In this document: one piece after another, positions 1 through 11,888 of the stretch
Layout of the letters: the number at the start of each line of letters is the position of its first letter
Numbering within the stretch: the stretch's first letter is position 1
Source of the DNA: Talinum fruticosum
Taxonomy: Eukaryota; Streptophyta; Magnoliopsida; Caryophyllales; Talinaceae
Assembly (NCBI GenBank): GCA_021018815.1
Contig: JAITYX010000007.1
Span: 496,001-560,000 of the forward strand
Direction: 5' to 3'
Length of the DNA: 64,000 bases
Notes under the pieces: generated by a model
What the model was told of the DNA's origin: nothing
The model's database searches: none
What the model saw: only the letters and a program-made list of their open reading frames with translations
Translations under genes and position numbers: made by a program

Positions 1-1309
1 TAATTGTTACTTAACGCCGCAAATTTAGTAAATCTCTAAGACTCAATCTGAATATCAATTCATAACTTATGCCCAAACCATACGTACTTATCCCCAACTG
101 ACCCGACTCCCGATACTACTCATTATACCTAAGCAACTCAACTCCATCCGAATTTCCGGTTTCAACTTCAGGCCTTAACAACTACCATCTCCCTTCACAA
201 CTCCTAATTCAACTTCTAGCAACTACTAACTCATTCAATAGCATACATATTCAATATTCACAATCACATTCAACAACCACGATAAACTCATTTGGATTTC
301 GAATTTACTAATATTTTAGAGTATAAGACTACCTACCTCGGATTCTCGGGTTTGGAATTGATCGAATTAATTGTCTGTCGCGTTCGGTTGCGTTTGGTTT
401 CGAGGGACTCTCACTTCCTCTCGCTTCGGTTCGGCGGTTACGGTTTCTGCCGCCCCTCGGTCCGGCCCTCACGCGTTCGCCGCCGGCCTGCCTCCCTTGT
501 CGCCGTTGCTTTTCCCGGTCCCCGGCCTCTCAAACTTTCTCGCGCTCTCGTCCTCGCTCCGTCCCTTGCTCGCCCCAGTCTCTCGCTTTCTTCCCTTGCT
601 CGCCGCCTACTCGAGTCGTCGCCCGTCGCTTCAGGGTCTGCGGTGGTCGTCGGCCACCCCGGGTCTCCTCGACCCTTGCACCGCTCGCCCTCTCTCCCTC
701 TCGGTTCCTCTCGCTCGGCCCTCCCTCTTTCCACTCGCTTCGCTCTGTTTCTCCTTCTTCTCGCCTTCCCAAGCCCCTGCTCTCCCTTCGCCCACCGGCA
801 GCTCGCCGTTCGGGTGGGCCACCGGCCTCTGCTCCGGCTCCGCGCTCTCTCTCTCTCCCCTCTCTGTTTCTCCCGCTCGTTCCTTCTCTGTTGCTCGGGC
901 TCCCCGAGCCCTCTTTCCTTTCCTCTCTTTCCACCATCTAATTGGGTCGGTTAATGATCCTTATTGGGCCCCAAATAAGCTTTATCATCTGTTTATAATT
1001 CGAGAAAATAATCATCGGCCCATATACGACAAGTCTATATCTCCTCCCTTCCGTCCTCTTACGCTGCTGCATTCTAACTTAATTTAATACGCCGGCCACG
1101 ACAATTCCTAATCACCTAACAATTTAGCTCGGATGAAAAAGGAAGGCAATTTCCTTGATTTAATTTATTCAACACCAGCCTCCAAAGGGATATTAATGTA
1201 ATATGTCCGGCTGAAAATAAAATCAGTCACTCAACCCCCTAGTTGCGGGAATAATATTCAATAATTTTATGCTTTTCAGCTACTTTTCTTTAAAATTCCG
1301 GGTATTACA
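1..1309 (-). mobile_element. Ty3/gypsy LTR segment (U3 side), reverse orientation
   Basis: Read on the minus strand from 1309, the sequence opens with TGTAATACCCGG, a typical start of plant chromovirus-type gypsy LTRs. It continues leftwards through an AT-rich stretch and GGGCCC/CCCAATTA blocks near 940-970 into a very pyrimidine-rich, GC-rich tract (about 400-930) that resembles an LTR promoter and leader. Long open frames across 292-1087 on both strands come from this biased composition and match no protein I recognise. The far end lies outside the window or is lost. Lineage (Tekay/Del-like) is inferred from the terminal motif only. Confidence 0.4.
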
Positions 1310-1395
1310 TTTGGGGACAAGTACGTTGTGGTTTGGGTATAAATTGTGAATTTGTATTTCAGATTGAGCCTTAGAGATTTACTGAAATTGCGGCA
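15..1395. repeat. 85-bp inverted repeat, arms 15-96 and 1312-1395
   Basis: The sequence at 15-96 reappears as its reverse complement at 1312-1395 with about 85% identity by eye, including the blocks AGTAAATCTCTAAG and CCCAAACCA and the end TCCCCA. The right arm ends three bases from the LTR start TGTAATACCC at 1309, so it looks like the 3' terminus of a gypsy internal region. No such LTR start follows the left arm. The pair could be two opposed element ends or a rearranged copy. Confidence 0.7.
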
Positions 1396-3232
1396 TTGGG
1401 AAATGATTGCTAATATAAGGAAATAATGAGTGAAGTATAAAGAGGAGTATGAATTCATATTGATGGATGCACAATTGAGAGATGGGAGTGAGAAATGGGT
1501 AATTGTCGAGTTAATTGAGTTCGAAGTATATTTAAATCCTTGAGGTTGAACTAAAACGTGAAGGTAAGCAAAGCTAACGGAAATTGAGTGACGAAAAGTG
1601 ATTAAGGATTATATAACTAAGGATGGACGAACAAGAGTTGAGTAATAAGATAGAGACATACAATGGGAGTTTGAGGCATGAAAATGACGAGTTGAGAATT
1701 GTAAGGTTAAGTTGAGTTTGGAAAGTATCTAAGCCTTGAAGATGAGCCTAGCAAAAGGAACCTAAGCGATAAAGTGAGATTAGGAATTATATGGTTGAGT
1801 ATGAGCAAAGGAAGTTGATTTATAAAGTTGAAACCTAGAATGAGGAATTAAAGTAAAGACAGAGAATTGTGAGAAGTTGAGACGTTGAATTAGGTAGTAT
1901 CTACTTGTGGTTATTGTGGCTCAGAAAAAGGGAATTAAGCTTTCTAAATTAGTTAATTGAGAAAGATATAGTTAGAAAGGAGCTGAGAAGGACTATCCGT
2001 GATTGAATCATAGCTATTTGTGCAAGTGATTGTGTTAAACGACGTTCAAAAGTAGTTTTGAAAGGAGTTATGTATTTTACGTGAATGATTCTTGAATGTA
2101 ATTTCTTGAGAACCGCCTTACAAAAGTGAATATGTTTTAAAAAAGCGAAACTTATTTGAGAAAGGGAATTTATAAGGGTGACACATGGTGTCATGCGTTC
2201 CTTGATGTTAAATCGATTTGAGAAAGCTATTGAAGTGAATGTGATGAATGATTATGTGCAAATTGTTTTGAATCGACGGCTACGGATCGTTTAGCATACC
2301 GAAGGGTTCGAATTGGGGAAGCCCGGCTAGAAACTTCAAGGGAAGGGTTCTAACGAGGGTCTGCGGTGGCGAGGATGCCCGATCCGAGACTTCCGAAGAT
2401 AGGTCCCGGAGCCTTTTGTTCAAGGTCGCACCCTAGAAATTAAAGAAGTGCTAGTTCGAATCCTCGAAGGCGTAGAAAGTTGATTCAAATTGAAAAAGAA
2501 TTGTGATGAGTGTGAAATCGCATTTCAAATGATTAAAGTGTTGTGATTCATATGTGTCAATTGATTTCAAAGGGATTTCATTGAAAAGTATATGGATTTG
2601 TATTATGTTACTATGCTTTCGCCGATTTCATTATTATGAGTAATATGTGTAAAGAATTTCTATTTTAAGGGTGTAAGACTCCGGTGAGCCCGTGGTTTAT
2701 TACTCACCCCCACAAATTCCCCTCTTTTCCTTCCCAGGTGTTGCAGGTACATTTTCATGAAGTATGATCTACACTTAGCATATTTCGGACTCTGCCGATT
2801 CGTTGTTTGTCTGCGTGGTGAGTGATTTGAGTCAAGAATATGCATTTCTCATATTTCTCAAGCATTATAGTTGTAATTTAGTTCATGGAGTCGTACCCAA
2901 TGTATAATAAACTTTTAGATTATTTTAAGTTTTATAGCATGATTCGTTGAACTCCGGTGTGTGGCCGTTGAGTTGTATACTGCGAGCGTGTGGCTCGTCG
3001 AGTTTTATTATGATTTTTATGTAGGTTTTTAAGGCCTTACGCTTATGGGATAGTCCATATTACAAACATAACTCTGCCGAAATTTTCAGGAAACCTCAAA
3101 CTCTTTTGGAAAACCACCTTTATTACCTTAAGTTGGAATTAGAAAGCCAAACCAACACTTGAAAGAGCCTTGGGAGTTCCTTTAAGGAACTCAGCGATGT
3201 AATACTCCTATGTGGTGTTTTGGGGTGTTACA
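1396..3232 (+). mobile_element. Ty3/gypsy LTR (Tekay/Del-like), U5 half and 3' terminus
   Basis: The segment ends with GGGGTGTTACA at 3222-3232, a characteristic 3' terminus of plant chromovirus LTRs. About 2695-2755 has the ACTCACCCCC...CCCAGGTG arrangement that I know from the U5 side of such LTRs. Three loosely repeated stretches of roughly 200 bp, each with GTTGAG and AGTATCT blocks, lie at about 1510-1940. The exact 5' boundary is not visible and no tRNA primer site follows 3232. It appears to have inserted into the Sirevirus LTR that resumes at 3233. No gene is supported. Confidence 0.45.
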
Positions 3233-3740
3233 AGCATTATTACTCAATCTTCAACTTACAACTCATAATATGTACTTTCTTACTTTTGAGTTGTAAAGAA
3301 AGTCTTGTAATCACTTCTACTCTGTACTTTCTTTCTAAGTCCCTTGATTGAGCTGTAAGGACTAACTCGGCTCGGTTGTCCCCGACTCTAAGGATTAACT
3401 CGGTCAGGAAGTACTAGATCGAGATAAGGGAACTTTTGAGTCTAGGAAAACTTGTAAAGGAATTATCTAAGGGAGCAATTCTGGTTAGAGTCGAGTCCTT
3501 TGTAATTGAGGATTCAATTAGTGGATTTGACTTGGTGCTTCGATTAGCACTATCCATGGTTTTCTACCCCAGGAGGGTTTCCACGTATTTACGTATGTTT
3601 AACTTTACGAGTCCAATCTAGACTCGGAATCTGTTTCTTATTCAGTTCAGTGCAAAAGAGTTTGATTTTTCTCAAACATCTTTCATCACCCTATTCATCC
3701 CCCTCTAGGGTGACTTAGCATCTCCAAGAGCAAACCTTCA
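3233..3740 (+). mobile_element. Sirevirus LTR remnant (3' third)
   Basis: This matches the 3' portion of the LTRs at 17453-18850 and 33700-34296. It has the TTACAACT/GAGTTGTAA region, the GTGGATTTGACTTGGTGCTT block, GAGGGTTTCCACGTA, and the terminus CACCCTATTC...GAGCAAACCTTCA ending at 3740. It lacks the first two thirds, including the TATA region, which were displaced or removed by the gypsy LTR on its left. To its right a LINE reading frame begins immediately, so it inserted into that LINE. Confidence 0.8.
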
Positions 3741-4865
3741 CACGTTGCTGACTTTATAGTGAACTTACCACTACTAGACATACCCCAACAGGATGCGTCT
3801 TCAATATCATGAGCTGGAATGGGTATAGTCTTAATTAATTGGTAGATTTCATTGGGTAGAAAAGAATTAAGTTGAAAAAATATGTCCTTTGTTGGAGTTA
3901 TATATTCACTACCCGTTGCATCTAAAGACGGTATATTTGTATTATTACTTGTCATGATAATCAATAAGTTTAAGATTACCACATCATATATCATGCCAGA
4001 ACTTAATTATTTTGTCATTACCTATTTTCCATCTTAAACCCTTTTTGAAAAGATCTCTTTTCTTCAATAAACATTTCCGGACCCAAGAGTCGAAGGTTTA
4101 ATTTTTCTCGAGAAAAAGTTCATATTTAATGCATACTTGGATCTCATAGTCTTTACCCAAAAATTATTATCATCATAAAGATATTTTCATATAAGCTTGC
4201 ATAAAAAATCTTCATTAACTACTTCGCTTTTCTTAAACCTAACCCTCCCAATTTTTTGGAATACACATTTTATCCCGAGACACCATTGGTAGTCCTCTAA
4301 TATCTTGGGATTTTTCTCGAAAAAATCCTAATTAATTTTATCAAGTGAGTTTGTTGTTTTTTTTCTCCGGAAGCTTAAAACTTTGCATTGTATGAGCAAG
4401 CAAAGATTCTAAATTAGACTGAATAAGAACTACCCTACCTGCCTTTGAAAGTGCATTAGCTTTCTAGTTCTGCAATTTATTATCTCGCTTTAAGTATAAT
4501 GTCCGAGAAAGTAAGAGAGTTCGTCCTTCCTCGGAAAAAAGCACAACCTAAATATTTTCCCAAAGAATCCGTATGTGGTATATTAAAAACTAAAGAGACT
4601 ATGTTACTATCAACAACTCGTAGTATTTTTGAAAACACTAGAACTGACTTTTGAAAATTAATAAATCATCCCGACTAGTTACAAAAGTCATTCAGAATAT
4701 TATAAAACTAAAGACACGTTTCATAATTAGTCTTACAAAAAGAAGACTATCATCGAGCAAAAAGTAAACAAGGTATTTTTCGCAATTGTGGACAAATCTT
4801 AATTCATATACTCGATTTTGGTTTTATAGCACTAAGATGTAATCTATATGCGAGAACATCTATAT
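3741..4865 (-). pseudogene. LINE reverse transcriptase C-terminal part and connection region
   Basis: The minus strand continues the RT across the solo LTR. The FADD catalytic box is degraded to LLDD followed by SLLF near 4745-4765. After it come SLGKYLGC and a region recognisable as KANALSKAG and LIQSNLESLLAHTMQSF in broken frames. The last segment (3994-3741) reads LPNEIYQLIKTIPIP and WGMSSSGKFTIKSAT, the block preceding the zf-RVT domain of plant LINEs. It ends exactly where the Sirevirus LTR begins. Confidence 0.8.
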
Positions 4866-4870
4866 ATAGG

Positions 4871-6877
4871 TGTAGACACCAAAAAAGTGTTGTCATTTTC
4901 TCTATTTTTTATTTGTTGGCTCGATAATGAAATCCATGAGTCCTGTTTAAGATTTAGATCATGGATCGTGTTTAATTGGTGCGACGAAAGCTAGTAAACC
5001 ACAAAGAACCCCCAACACCACATAAATAGCCTTTTGCCTCGGGTCAATCCAAAATCCCCTTTTCTTTCGGACGATCCAAGAACCGGGCCAAGCCTTCAGA
5101 GATAATGAAGTCTAGTGCCGCGTACCGAGGAATTCCAGGCTCATAATATCTGCGTTTCACTTCGATCCAACCATACAAGGACCTCGAAGACTTGAAGACG
5201 ATGTTAAATGCCGCATTTCATGATCACGAGCATCAAAGTGTTGCGGTTTGGCTCCAAGATAGTCCACCCGAGACTAGGAGCACGCATCTCGCACCAAAAA
5301 TGAAACATGCCAAAAATTAAAACTTTCCATTTTTGGAAAGGTGCAGATGGCTGGCGCCTGTCATCCCAAAACCTTAAGTGGAACGCTGCGTTTTGCCCCG
5401 GAGACTCCCTTGGAAGCACGAGAGGCACGAAACCCTAGGCAACCCTTGATGGTCGGCGTCGCCTTCCTGGTTCTATTCGATTTTATCTCTTCTTATCCGG
5501 TTCAATCTTGTGATATCTTGGCCCGATTTATTTTCAATCTGTTCTAGACGGCTAGCTACATGCCAACCCTTGGTCATTCCTTGACCTAACATCTCCCTAT
5601 AAATAGAGAGCCTTGGCTCTCATTCTCCCAATGGCCCAACCCTCAATGTTACTCTGCTGAAATTCGCCTAAGAGCTACCGAATACTCCATTATGTATTCT
5701 TATCTCTTGGTCCCTTTTCAGCCTCTTCCCACTCTTCTCTCCATTAAAACCGGATCTAAACGCAACAACTCCATCAATCACACATCTGCCTACCTATTTT
5801 CACAAATACCCACAAAAAGCCTCTTCAATTCATCGTCAGTCGCGTCAAGAGATCCGGATCCGAGATCCGAGATCAACGAGTGGGACAACCCGAGGGCACA
5901 TGATTCGATCTTCAATGGTTTATTATTTACTTTTATGCTTTCTTTTATTGCTTTCACGTATTGTGGACAAATGATGTATTGCTTTTAATTCCTCCCCGCC
6001 CGATGTAATCTTTTATTTTCGCTTTGCTTTCTTTTCGCTTTTACTTTCTTTATCGCTTTCTTTACTTTTGCTTTTATTGCTTTCTTTCATTATCTTCGGT
6101 TGCTTTTAATTCTCATTGCATGTTGTTGCTTGCTTGCTTGTTTTACATTATTTTAATTCACTACTCGAATTAGTGATAACCGTCTTCGGATGGGCGGAAC
6201 AAAAGGGTTTGTCCCTACGTTCCGTACTCTCGTCCCCGAATCCGATTCTCGGTTCAAAGACCGATGGAGTCATTTTTAGCCTCTTTTATTTTTAGTTTTT
6301 CCCATACTAAGATTGGAAGAGCAAGCTTTTGTTTTTGTTAATTTTTCTTTCCTAAAAACCGATCGGTGACTCCTCTTTTGCTTTATTTCTATTGCATTGC
6401 ATCTCGATTTTTCTCGTTGCAAGATAAAAGAAAGAAGGGATTCTGGATTTGCCAGCCATGCCGAGCCGAGGCTGAATTACTTCAGCCACAGCCCACTGCC
6501 CGGCGCCGCTCACCGTATAACGTTGGTTCTGGATGACGCCGAACAGCCGGTGGGTGAGGCTTCGGTTCGACCGGTATTTTCACACCGGTCGTGGCCTAAA
6601 GCCTCACTCGTCAAAACAGAAACCCTAATTTTGTTTATGTTCTAATTAAGAAATAATATCTTGGGACTTCTAAAACTAAAATGGTTAATAAAACCTTCAT
6701 TCAACTTTGTTTAATTCATTTCAACTCAATTTAATAAAATTTGAAAATCTTAATAAAAGGTTCATCCCCACATTCCAAAATCAACTTTTTAAAACTATCT
6801 TCAAAATCAATCTTTAAAAAAGAGACACGACACAAATGGGGAAGCTCGACGGGTCCCGGACGACCGTGGTTCCTACA
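4871..6877 (+). mobile_element. Solo LTR of a Tat-like Ty3/gypsy element
   Basis: The LTR starts TGTAGACACC at 4871 and ends GGTTCCTACA at 6877, with matching TGTAG/CTACA ends. It is flanked by the perfect 5-bp duplication ATAGG (4866-4870 and 6878-6882). The LINE RT frame is continuous once it is removed, which fixes both boundaries. A TATA box lies at 5598-5605. The GGGCGGAAC...TTTGTCCCTACGTTCC and CCGATCGGTGACTCC blocks resemble Tat/Ogre LTRs (lineage inferred). No internal region remains, consistent with LTR-LTR recombination. Confidence 0.9.
5598..5605 (+). promoter_or_regulatory. TATA box of the solo gypsy LTR
   Basis: TATAAATA is followed by GAGAGCCTTGG and a pyrimidine-rich leader, as expected of an LTR core promoter. 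Transcription would proceed rightwards, antisense to the host LINE. Confidence 0.6.
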
Positions 6878-6882
6878 ATAGG

Positions 6883-7470
6883 ATAAACAAGTACGATGAC
6901 AGAGGGTCACCTTACCTAATACCTCTAGATGGTCGGAAAAACCACAAGATTCGTCATTAATGACAATAGAATATGTTAATGAAGTAATACATTCATGTAT
7001 CCAATTAATCCGGATGTGATGAAAGCCAATATTCTTTAGACATGCAAATATTAAATCCCATTCTATTTTGTCATAAGCTTTTTCCATGTTCAATTTAAGA
7101 CCCATAGAAGCTTTTTACCTTTAATATTGCCAAACTTATTAATGACTTCATGTGCCGAAAGAATACTATCATGAATATCTTTATTTGGCACAAAAGCACT
7201 TTGATAAGGGCTAACTACCCTTTCAAAACTGGTCGTCATCTATTAATAAAGATTTTGGATATGATCTTATACAAGTCGTTACTCGAGCTAATTGGTCCGA
7301 AATAAGAAGTAACATACGAACAAGTAACTTTTGGGATTAAAGTAATAAAAATATGATTGACTTCTTTCAATAACTTGCCATGATTAAAAAAATCCGTGAT
7401 ACACTTAATGATGTCATTCCCTATAATATCACAATGTTGCTTGGAAGAAGCCTGCTCCAAACCCATCTCG
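6883..7470 (-). pseudogene. LINE reverse transcriptase, N-terminal and palm remnant
   Basis: In minus orientation this has the LINE fingers segment LLKEVNHIFITLIPKV...NDLYKIISKIFINR (7466-7236), then the palm block MGLKLNMEKAYDKIEW (from 7105) and the motif RGIR-stop-GDPLSSYLFIL ending at about 6883. The in-frame TAA replaces the usual Gln of RQGDPLSP. The protein is interrupted here by the solo LTR and resumes at 4865. Confidence 0.85.
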
Positions 7471-8369
7471 GATCAAGGCCTTTAGCAGGTTTCATTTGGA
7501 AAATAACGGCTTTAATCTCGGTTGGGGACACTAGCAATATAAGCTGATTATTTTTGTTATTAGAAATAACTCGCCAAGCATATTAGTTCGTAGTGTTGAT
7601 CTAGTGGATCTGACTCGAGAACGACATCGTTGAGTAAAATTAGTGACAAACTTCGTTATACAATTTTCTTATCATTAATCCATGCCTCCGATTCATCTTT
7701 TATTTCAAAATACTCAATTTCTGTTTCCTGTAAACACAACAACGATGAAAGAATTTAGAATTTCTATTGCCCTTAGTGAGCTAGTCTTTTTTATAGAATT
7801 TTCCCCAGTACTTCGATAGAACAAAATTAATCTTTGTCTTTGTTTAATCAACCAAGAATATCAATGGATGAGTCTAAGGTTACATGGGTCCGATAATAAT
7901 CTATCTTCAACTTTCTTTAACCGTGTTGAATTTTTTTCAACCCTCTCGTGAATAATTACTGCAAGCTTTGCTAGACCATTGTTTAAGTTTTGCTTTAATG
8001 AGCTTAAGTTTACTAACAACTTTAAACATATACGTTCCATGAGACTATTCATTCCACTCGTTATTTAATTATTTTGATAACTTCATCATAACAGGACCAT
8101 TGATTCCGAAATCTAAATTTTCGACGTTGCTTCGTTGCATGGATTTTGGATTAGTATTCAACGAGTATGTAATTATAATCTAAGCATGAGAAAGGACCAT
8201 GATATATGGAACAATTTGGATACGTAGCCTTCCAATCCAAACGGCCGATTGCTCTATCAAGTCTTTCATATATGAGCTGGCCCCTTAAATTTTTTCCCAT
8301 GTAAAAATTTTGCACTGTGGCAGAATGCTCTCACCTTGAATATGAGAAAGGAAGTCTCTCATTCACCGA

Positions 8370-8890
8370 ACATTAATAATTGCTAGTTTTTTTCCTCCAA
8401 TTTTTTCGTTCAAACATTCTATTTTATTAAAATTGCCTATAATGTACCAAGGTAAATTAATAAGACAATTAATATCATGTAAGTGTTTCCAAAAGGCAAT
8501 CTTGTTGATTGCTTGAGCCGGTCCATAAATCCCTATAATAATAGATTCTTTATGCAAATTTTTATGAAATATATGTAAGTGTATAGTCATCTGATTTTTA
8601 ATAAGAACATTAGCGGCAATGTTTTTATTATTTCATAACACACACATTCCACCACTATGGTTATGTGGTAGAACATAGTCATAATGATCATACCCCAATT
8701 TTGGAATGATTTTTTCCGTATTAACCAAATTAGTCATTGTTTTACTTAGAAATAGAATATCCGGCCGTAATTTTTGATTCAATATTAGAATCTCTTGTTT
8801 AACTTGCTGTTTTTTTTTTTTTTTTTTTGCCCCTTGGACATTCCAATAAACAATTTTCATAATAAATAGGGATAAACACCCCAATAAACC
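8370..8890 (-). pseudogene. LINE apurinic-type endonuclease remnant
   Basis: Read in minus orientation, the protein opens MKIVYWNVQGA, the usual start of the LINE endonuclease/exonuclease/phosphatase fold, and continues with RPDILFLSKT and NHSGGMCVL. A second frame carries WYIIGNFNKIECLNEKIGG, matching the conserved GDFNE-type catalytic block, here GNFNK. A 19-base T run (8810-8828 on plus) encodes a lysine run where related proteins have only a few lysines, suggesting slippage. The enzyme would nick target DNA for target-primed reverse transcription. It is broken by frameshifts. Confidence 0.8.
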
Positions 8891-9000
8891 CTTAAATTGG
8901 GGTGGAAACCATAGATCCCTAAAAGCGCAAATCCAAAATATAACAATAAAGGTACGTGTGTATAAAAATACATGCCCTAGACACAAAAATATATCATTAC

Positions 9001-10383
9001 CAAGGAGATTCTTTTAAAATTTTTACAACAACTTCTACTAATATTCCTTTTAACAAACACAACAAAAATAACCGAAAACTCATTAATACATTTAACCCTA
9101 TCCCAAAAGCCTCATAGCTAATTATAGTTCTATGTAGATATTTGTGCGACTTCCATAGCAAGATTCTCCCCTTATTAGGGTTGTCCGAGAAAAAGTCTTG
9201 GGACTTTTAAGTAACTCTAAAATTCCTTTCGCCCAAAAATAACAATATGAAGAAAGAAGAAATATTTTTAAAAGGTACAAGGAAGGAAATTCATAAATAC
9301 ATAATGAACTATAATCTATCCTAGTCCCACATAGTTCACTCGTAACCCTTACATTAAGACCCCGAAACTTAAATATTATACCTGTTCATAGAAAAATAAT
9401 CCGTGCTAAAAAAACAAATAAACCACAAGTCAATCTTTTATAATGAAAGACTTTTTGTCATGTAACAAAACAATCCAAGACAAACTAAGCGAAACAAATA
9501 AACACCGATGGGAAATGAGATAATTGAAGTCTCATACATAGAAAGTCCATCATCATCGACTACTTTTTACTAGCGAAAAAAATTTGAATGGCTTCCAACC
9601 CGAACAGGGGACAGCCCACATAGCAGAAGGTGCCACCATAGTAAAAATTAAAGCAACCATATAAATACGCAGATTATCGGTGAGCTTGAGTAAAACTTCA
9701 TCGAGTGACAGAGGTCGGATCATCGCGCATAAGAACATACTAAGTAATCTAAAGCGACAACAGGGCAAACAAAATCACCAATAAAGGTTGTTTCGATCAA
9801 CTACCTTGGTAACCAAACTAGAGGTTTAATTACTCTCACCTTAAGAAAAACAAAAGAAAAATAATAAAGCCAAAACAGGTATAAAAAATCATTACAAAAC
9901 ACAAACTCACAAGAAATAAAAAACCCACCGCAACTAATAACAAACTCAAAAAGATAGAACCTTGAAAACCCATGCAATGTACCATCCTCCCACGAAGATG
10001 GTATGATTTTTTAATCCAATTGGTAATATAGCTAAGGGTGAATGAATATAATAATCAACTTTAATCTTTTGATTTCCCTTGTATTAGACTTTGGTCAAAT
10101 ATTTTGTGGAAGGATAATATGATATGGATTGCTCTCCCTTGTAAGATAGCTATTTCCTCAATTCTTTGTGTGTTGAGGGTAATTAATATCTCATTTGTGC
10201 CCCCATGACAAAGAAAAATTCTAATTCCTTATGTGTATACAAAAAGTTAATTTGTTTATTATTTTTTCATGTATGAGTTATGTGAGAGTTTAGGCTATTA
10301 GTCATATAGAGTTAGTCATGGCTACGTAGGATCAACTATTCAATGTGTGGACTAAGTAAATGGTCAAGATATTGTTACATTCA
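9001..10383. other. AT-rich stretch without a recognisable gene
   Basis: This lies upstream of the LINE endonuclease on the LINE's coding side, where its ORF1 or 5' UTR would be expected. No zinc-knuckle or DUF4283-like protein was recognised. The minus-strand frame at 9768-9553 (71 residues) has no recognised similarity. Confidence 0.4.
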
Positions 10384-11465
10384 TATTTGGTTGGATGTAA
10401 TCAAAGTGGTAATGGTCATTACATTATCATATTTGGTTACAACTTTGTAATGTAATCAAAATTACATTGTAATCACATTAACCTCCACTTATGCAATTAC
10501 CATTACTTGGACATTTACTAAACAATCATAATTACATCCATCCTTATGATCAAATTTTAACATACTTTTAATGACTCTCTCTCACTCTCTCTATTCCATA
10601 TCCTTTTTTCCCTCCTCCTTGGCAAGCAAAAATTCATGCATTTGAGAAGAAACTTGATTTGTTTTCTTCTATTATCTTAATATATGATATATGATATGAT
10701 CGGTTGGTCATTACAAGAACAATACAACTTCAATATTTTGGATTCAAAATTTAACTATTCAATTAAAAAGGTAAAATAAGCTTAAGTTAAAATTTTTAGA
10801 TTAGAATTTTTTACTCGTTAACATTTATCTTTAATTCAATAAATATTTATTATAAATAAAATAATTTCAGTTTGTATTTTTTATCAATGAAAATAATTGA
10901 AAACTTAATTATATGATAGAAGAGATTAAAAAGCTCAAATATAAATTTAGAGTTTAAAATTTTGTCATTTGGATAACATTTATCTTTACTACGACAAACA
11001 TTTATTGTCACTAAAATAATCTAATTGATCTTTTTGCCACCAAAAAATTTAAAATTAGGAAACATGATATAAAAGATTAAAAAACTCTCAAATATAATTT
11101 CAAATTTAAAATATTTTCGTATGGATAATATTTATCTCTATTACAATATTTATTACCATTAGAATAATATAGTTGATATTTGCCAAAACGAAATAAAACT
11201 TGATTATTTGATAGAAAATATTTTTAAAAGCTCAAATGTAAATATGTAACCCAAATTTTTATTTAGATAACATTTATCTCCACTGCAATAATTTAAAATT
11301 ACTATTTTTTGTCATTGAAATAATTTGTTGCCTTTGTGATTACATTACACTTTTTATATAACCAAACATGATAATATAATTGTTGTCCCATTACAAGTAC
11401 ATACCTAATTACATTACATAGTTGATTACATTACACACGTATTGCATTACATCCAACCAAACGCC
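10384..11465. mobile_element. Non-autonomous TIR element (MITE) of about 1.1 kb
   Basis: The left end TTTGGTTGGATGTAAT (from 10386) is the reverse complement of the right end ATTACATCCAACCAAA (11446-11461). Further ATTACATTACA-type blocks lie near both ends. No coding capacity is present and the interior is a tandem array (10819-11300). The target duplication is not clear, so the superfamily is left open; hAT or Mutator are both possible. Confidence 0.7.
10819..11310. repeat. Tandem repeat of about 150 bp, 3 to 4 diverged copies
   Basis: The block TAACATTTATCT recurs at 10819, 10974, 11126 (as TAATATTTATCT) and 11268, spaced 155, 152 and 142 bp. In between, each unit has a TTGAT/AATAAT region and an AAAGCTCAAAT-like block. 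It is very AT-rich and non-coding. Confidence 0.7.
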
Positions 11466-11888
11466 ATATAGGAACTTCAAGTTTTAGAAGGCTAATTCAA
11501 AAGATGTGGAGGCTTTAAGAAATTACTTTCATCTATCGATGCAACCATGACTGTTAAAACGCGAGATAAAGATGTGAATTATGTAAATTTCAAGGAAAAA
11601 GGAAGAGATTCTTACAAGATGGTCAAAGTTATTGGCATCGATGACAACCTTATTTTTTCAAAGTAATAATCCACTTGTTTAACGTAAGAAGGCTTCAATT
11701 TAAGGCAAAATATGACTTTCTTACTTTCAAATATGAACACGAGCATTTAAACACGAGCTTTAAAGATAAAACAACGATTTGGATGGAATAATTCATGAAA
11801 AGTGAAAGTCTGCTTCTTTTTTGAGTTTCGTGAAATATTGTTATATAAAATTGAGTTTAGTAGTCTAGTTTAGGGTTTACGTAAACTA
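11466..11888. other. No gene seen
   Basis: AT-rich spacer between two non-autonomous elements. Nothing coding or repetitive was recognised. Confidence 0.4.

Larger units (their letters stand above)
3741..9000 (-). mobile_element. L1-type LINE, 3' truncated, interrupted by a solo LTR
   Basis: Minus-strand coding fragments appear in the order expected of a plant L1 LINE: endonuclease (about 8870-8370), reverse transcriptase (7470-6883, then 4865-4480) and the post-RT region before the zf-RVT domain (about 4460-3741). All are scattered with stops and frameshifts. The solo gypsy LTR at 4871-6877 splits the RT, and the Sirevirus LTR at 3740 cuts its downstream end. The ORF1 (gag-like) part upstream of 9000 was not recognised. 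This is a dead copy. Confidence 0.8.

Noticed and set aside
292..1087. Long overlapping open frames on both strands, some over 200 residues
   Set aside because: They lie in a GC-rich, pyrimidine-biased tract of a gypsy LTR, are low-complexity Arg/Ser/Pro/Leu sequence in every frame, and show no domain.
9553..9768. Reverse-strand 71-residue frame near the LINE
   Set aside because: No recognisable LINE ORF1 or other domain; ordinary chance length.
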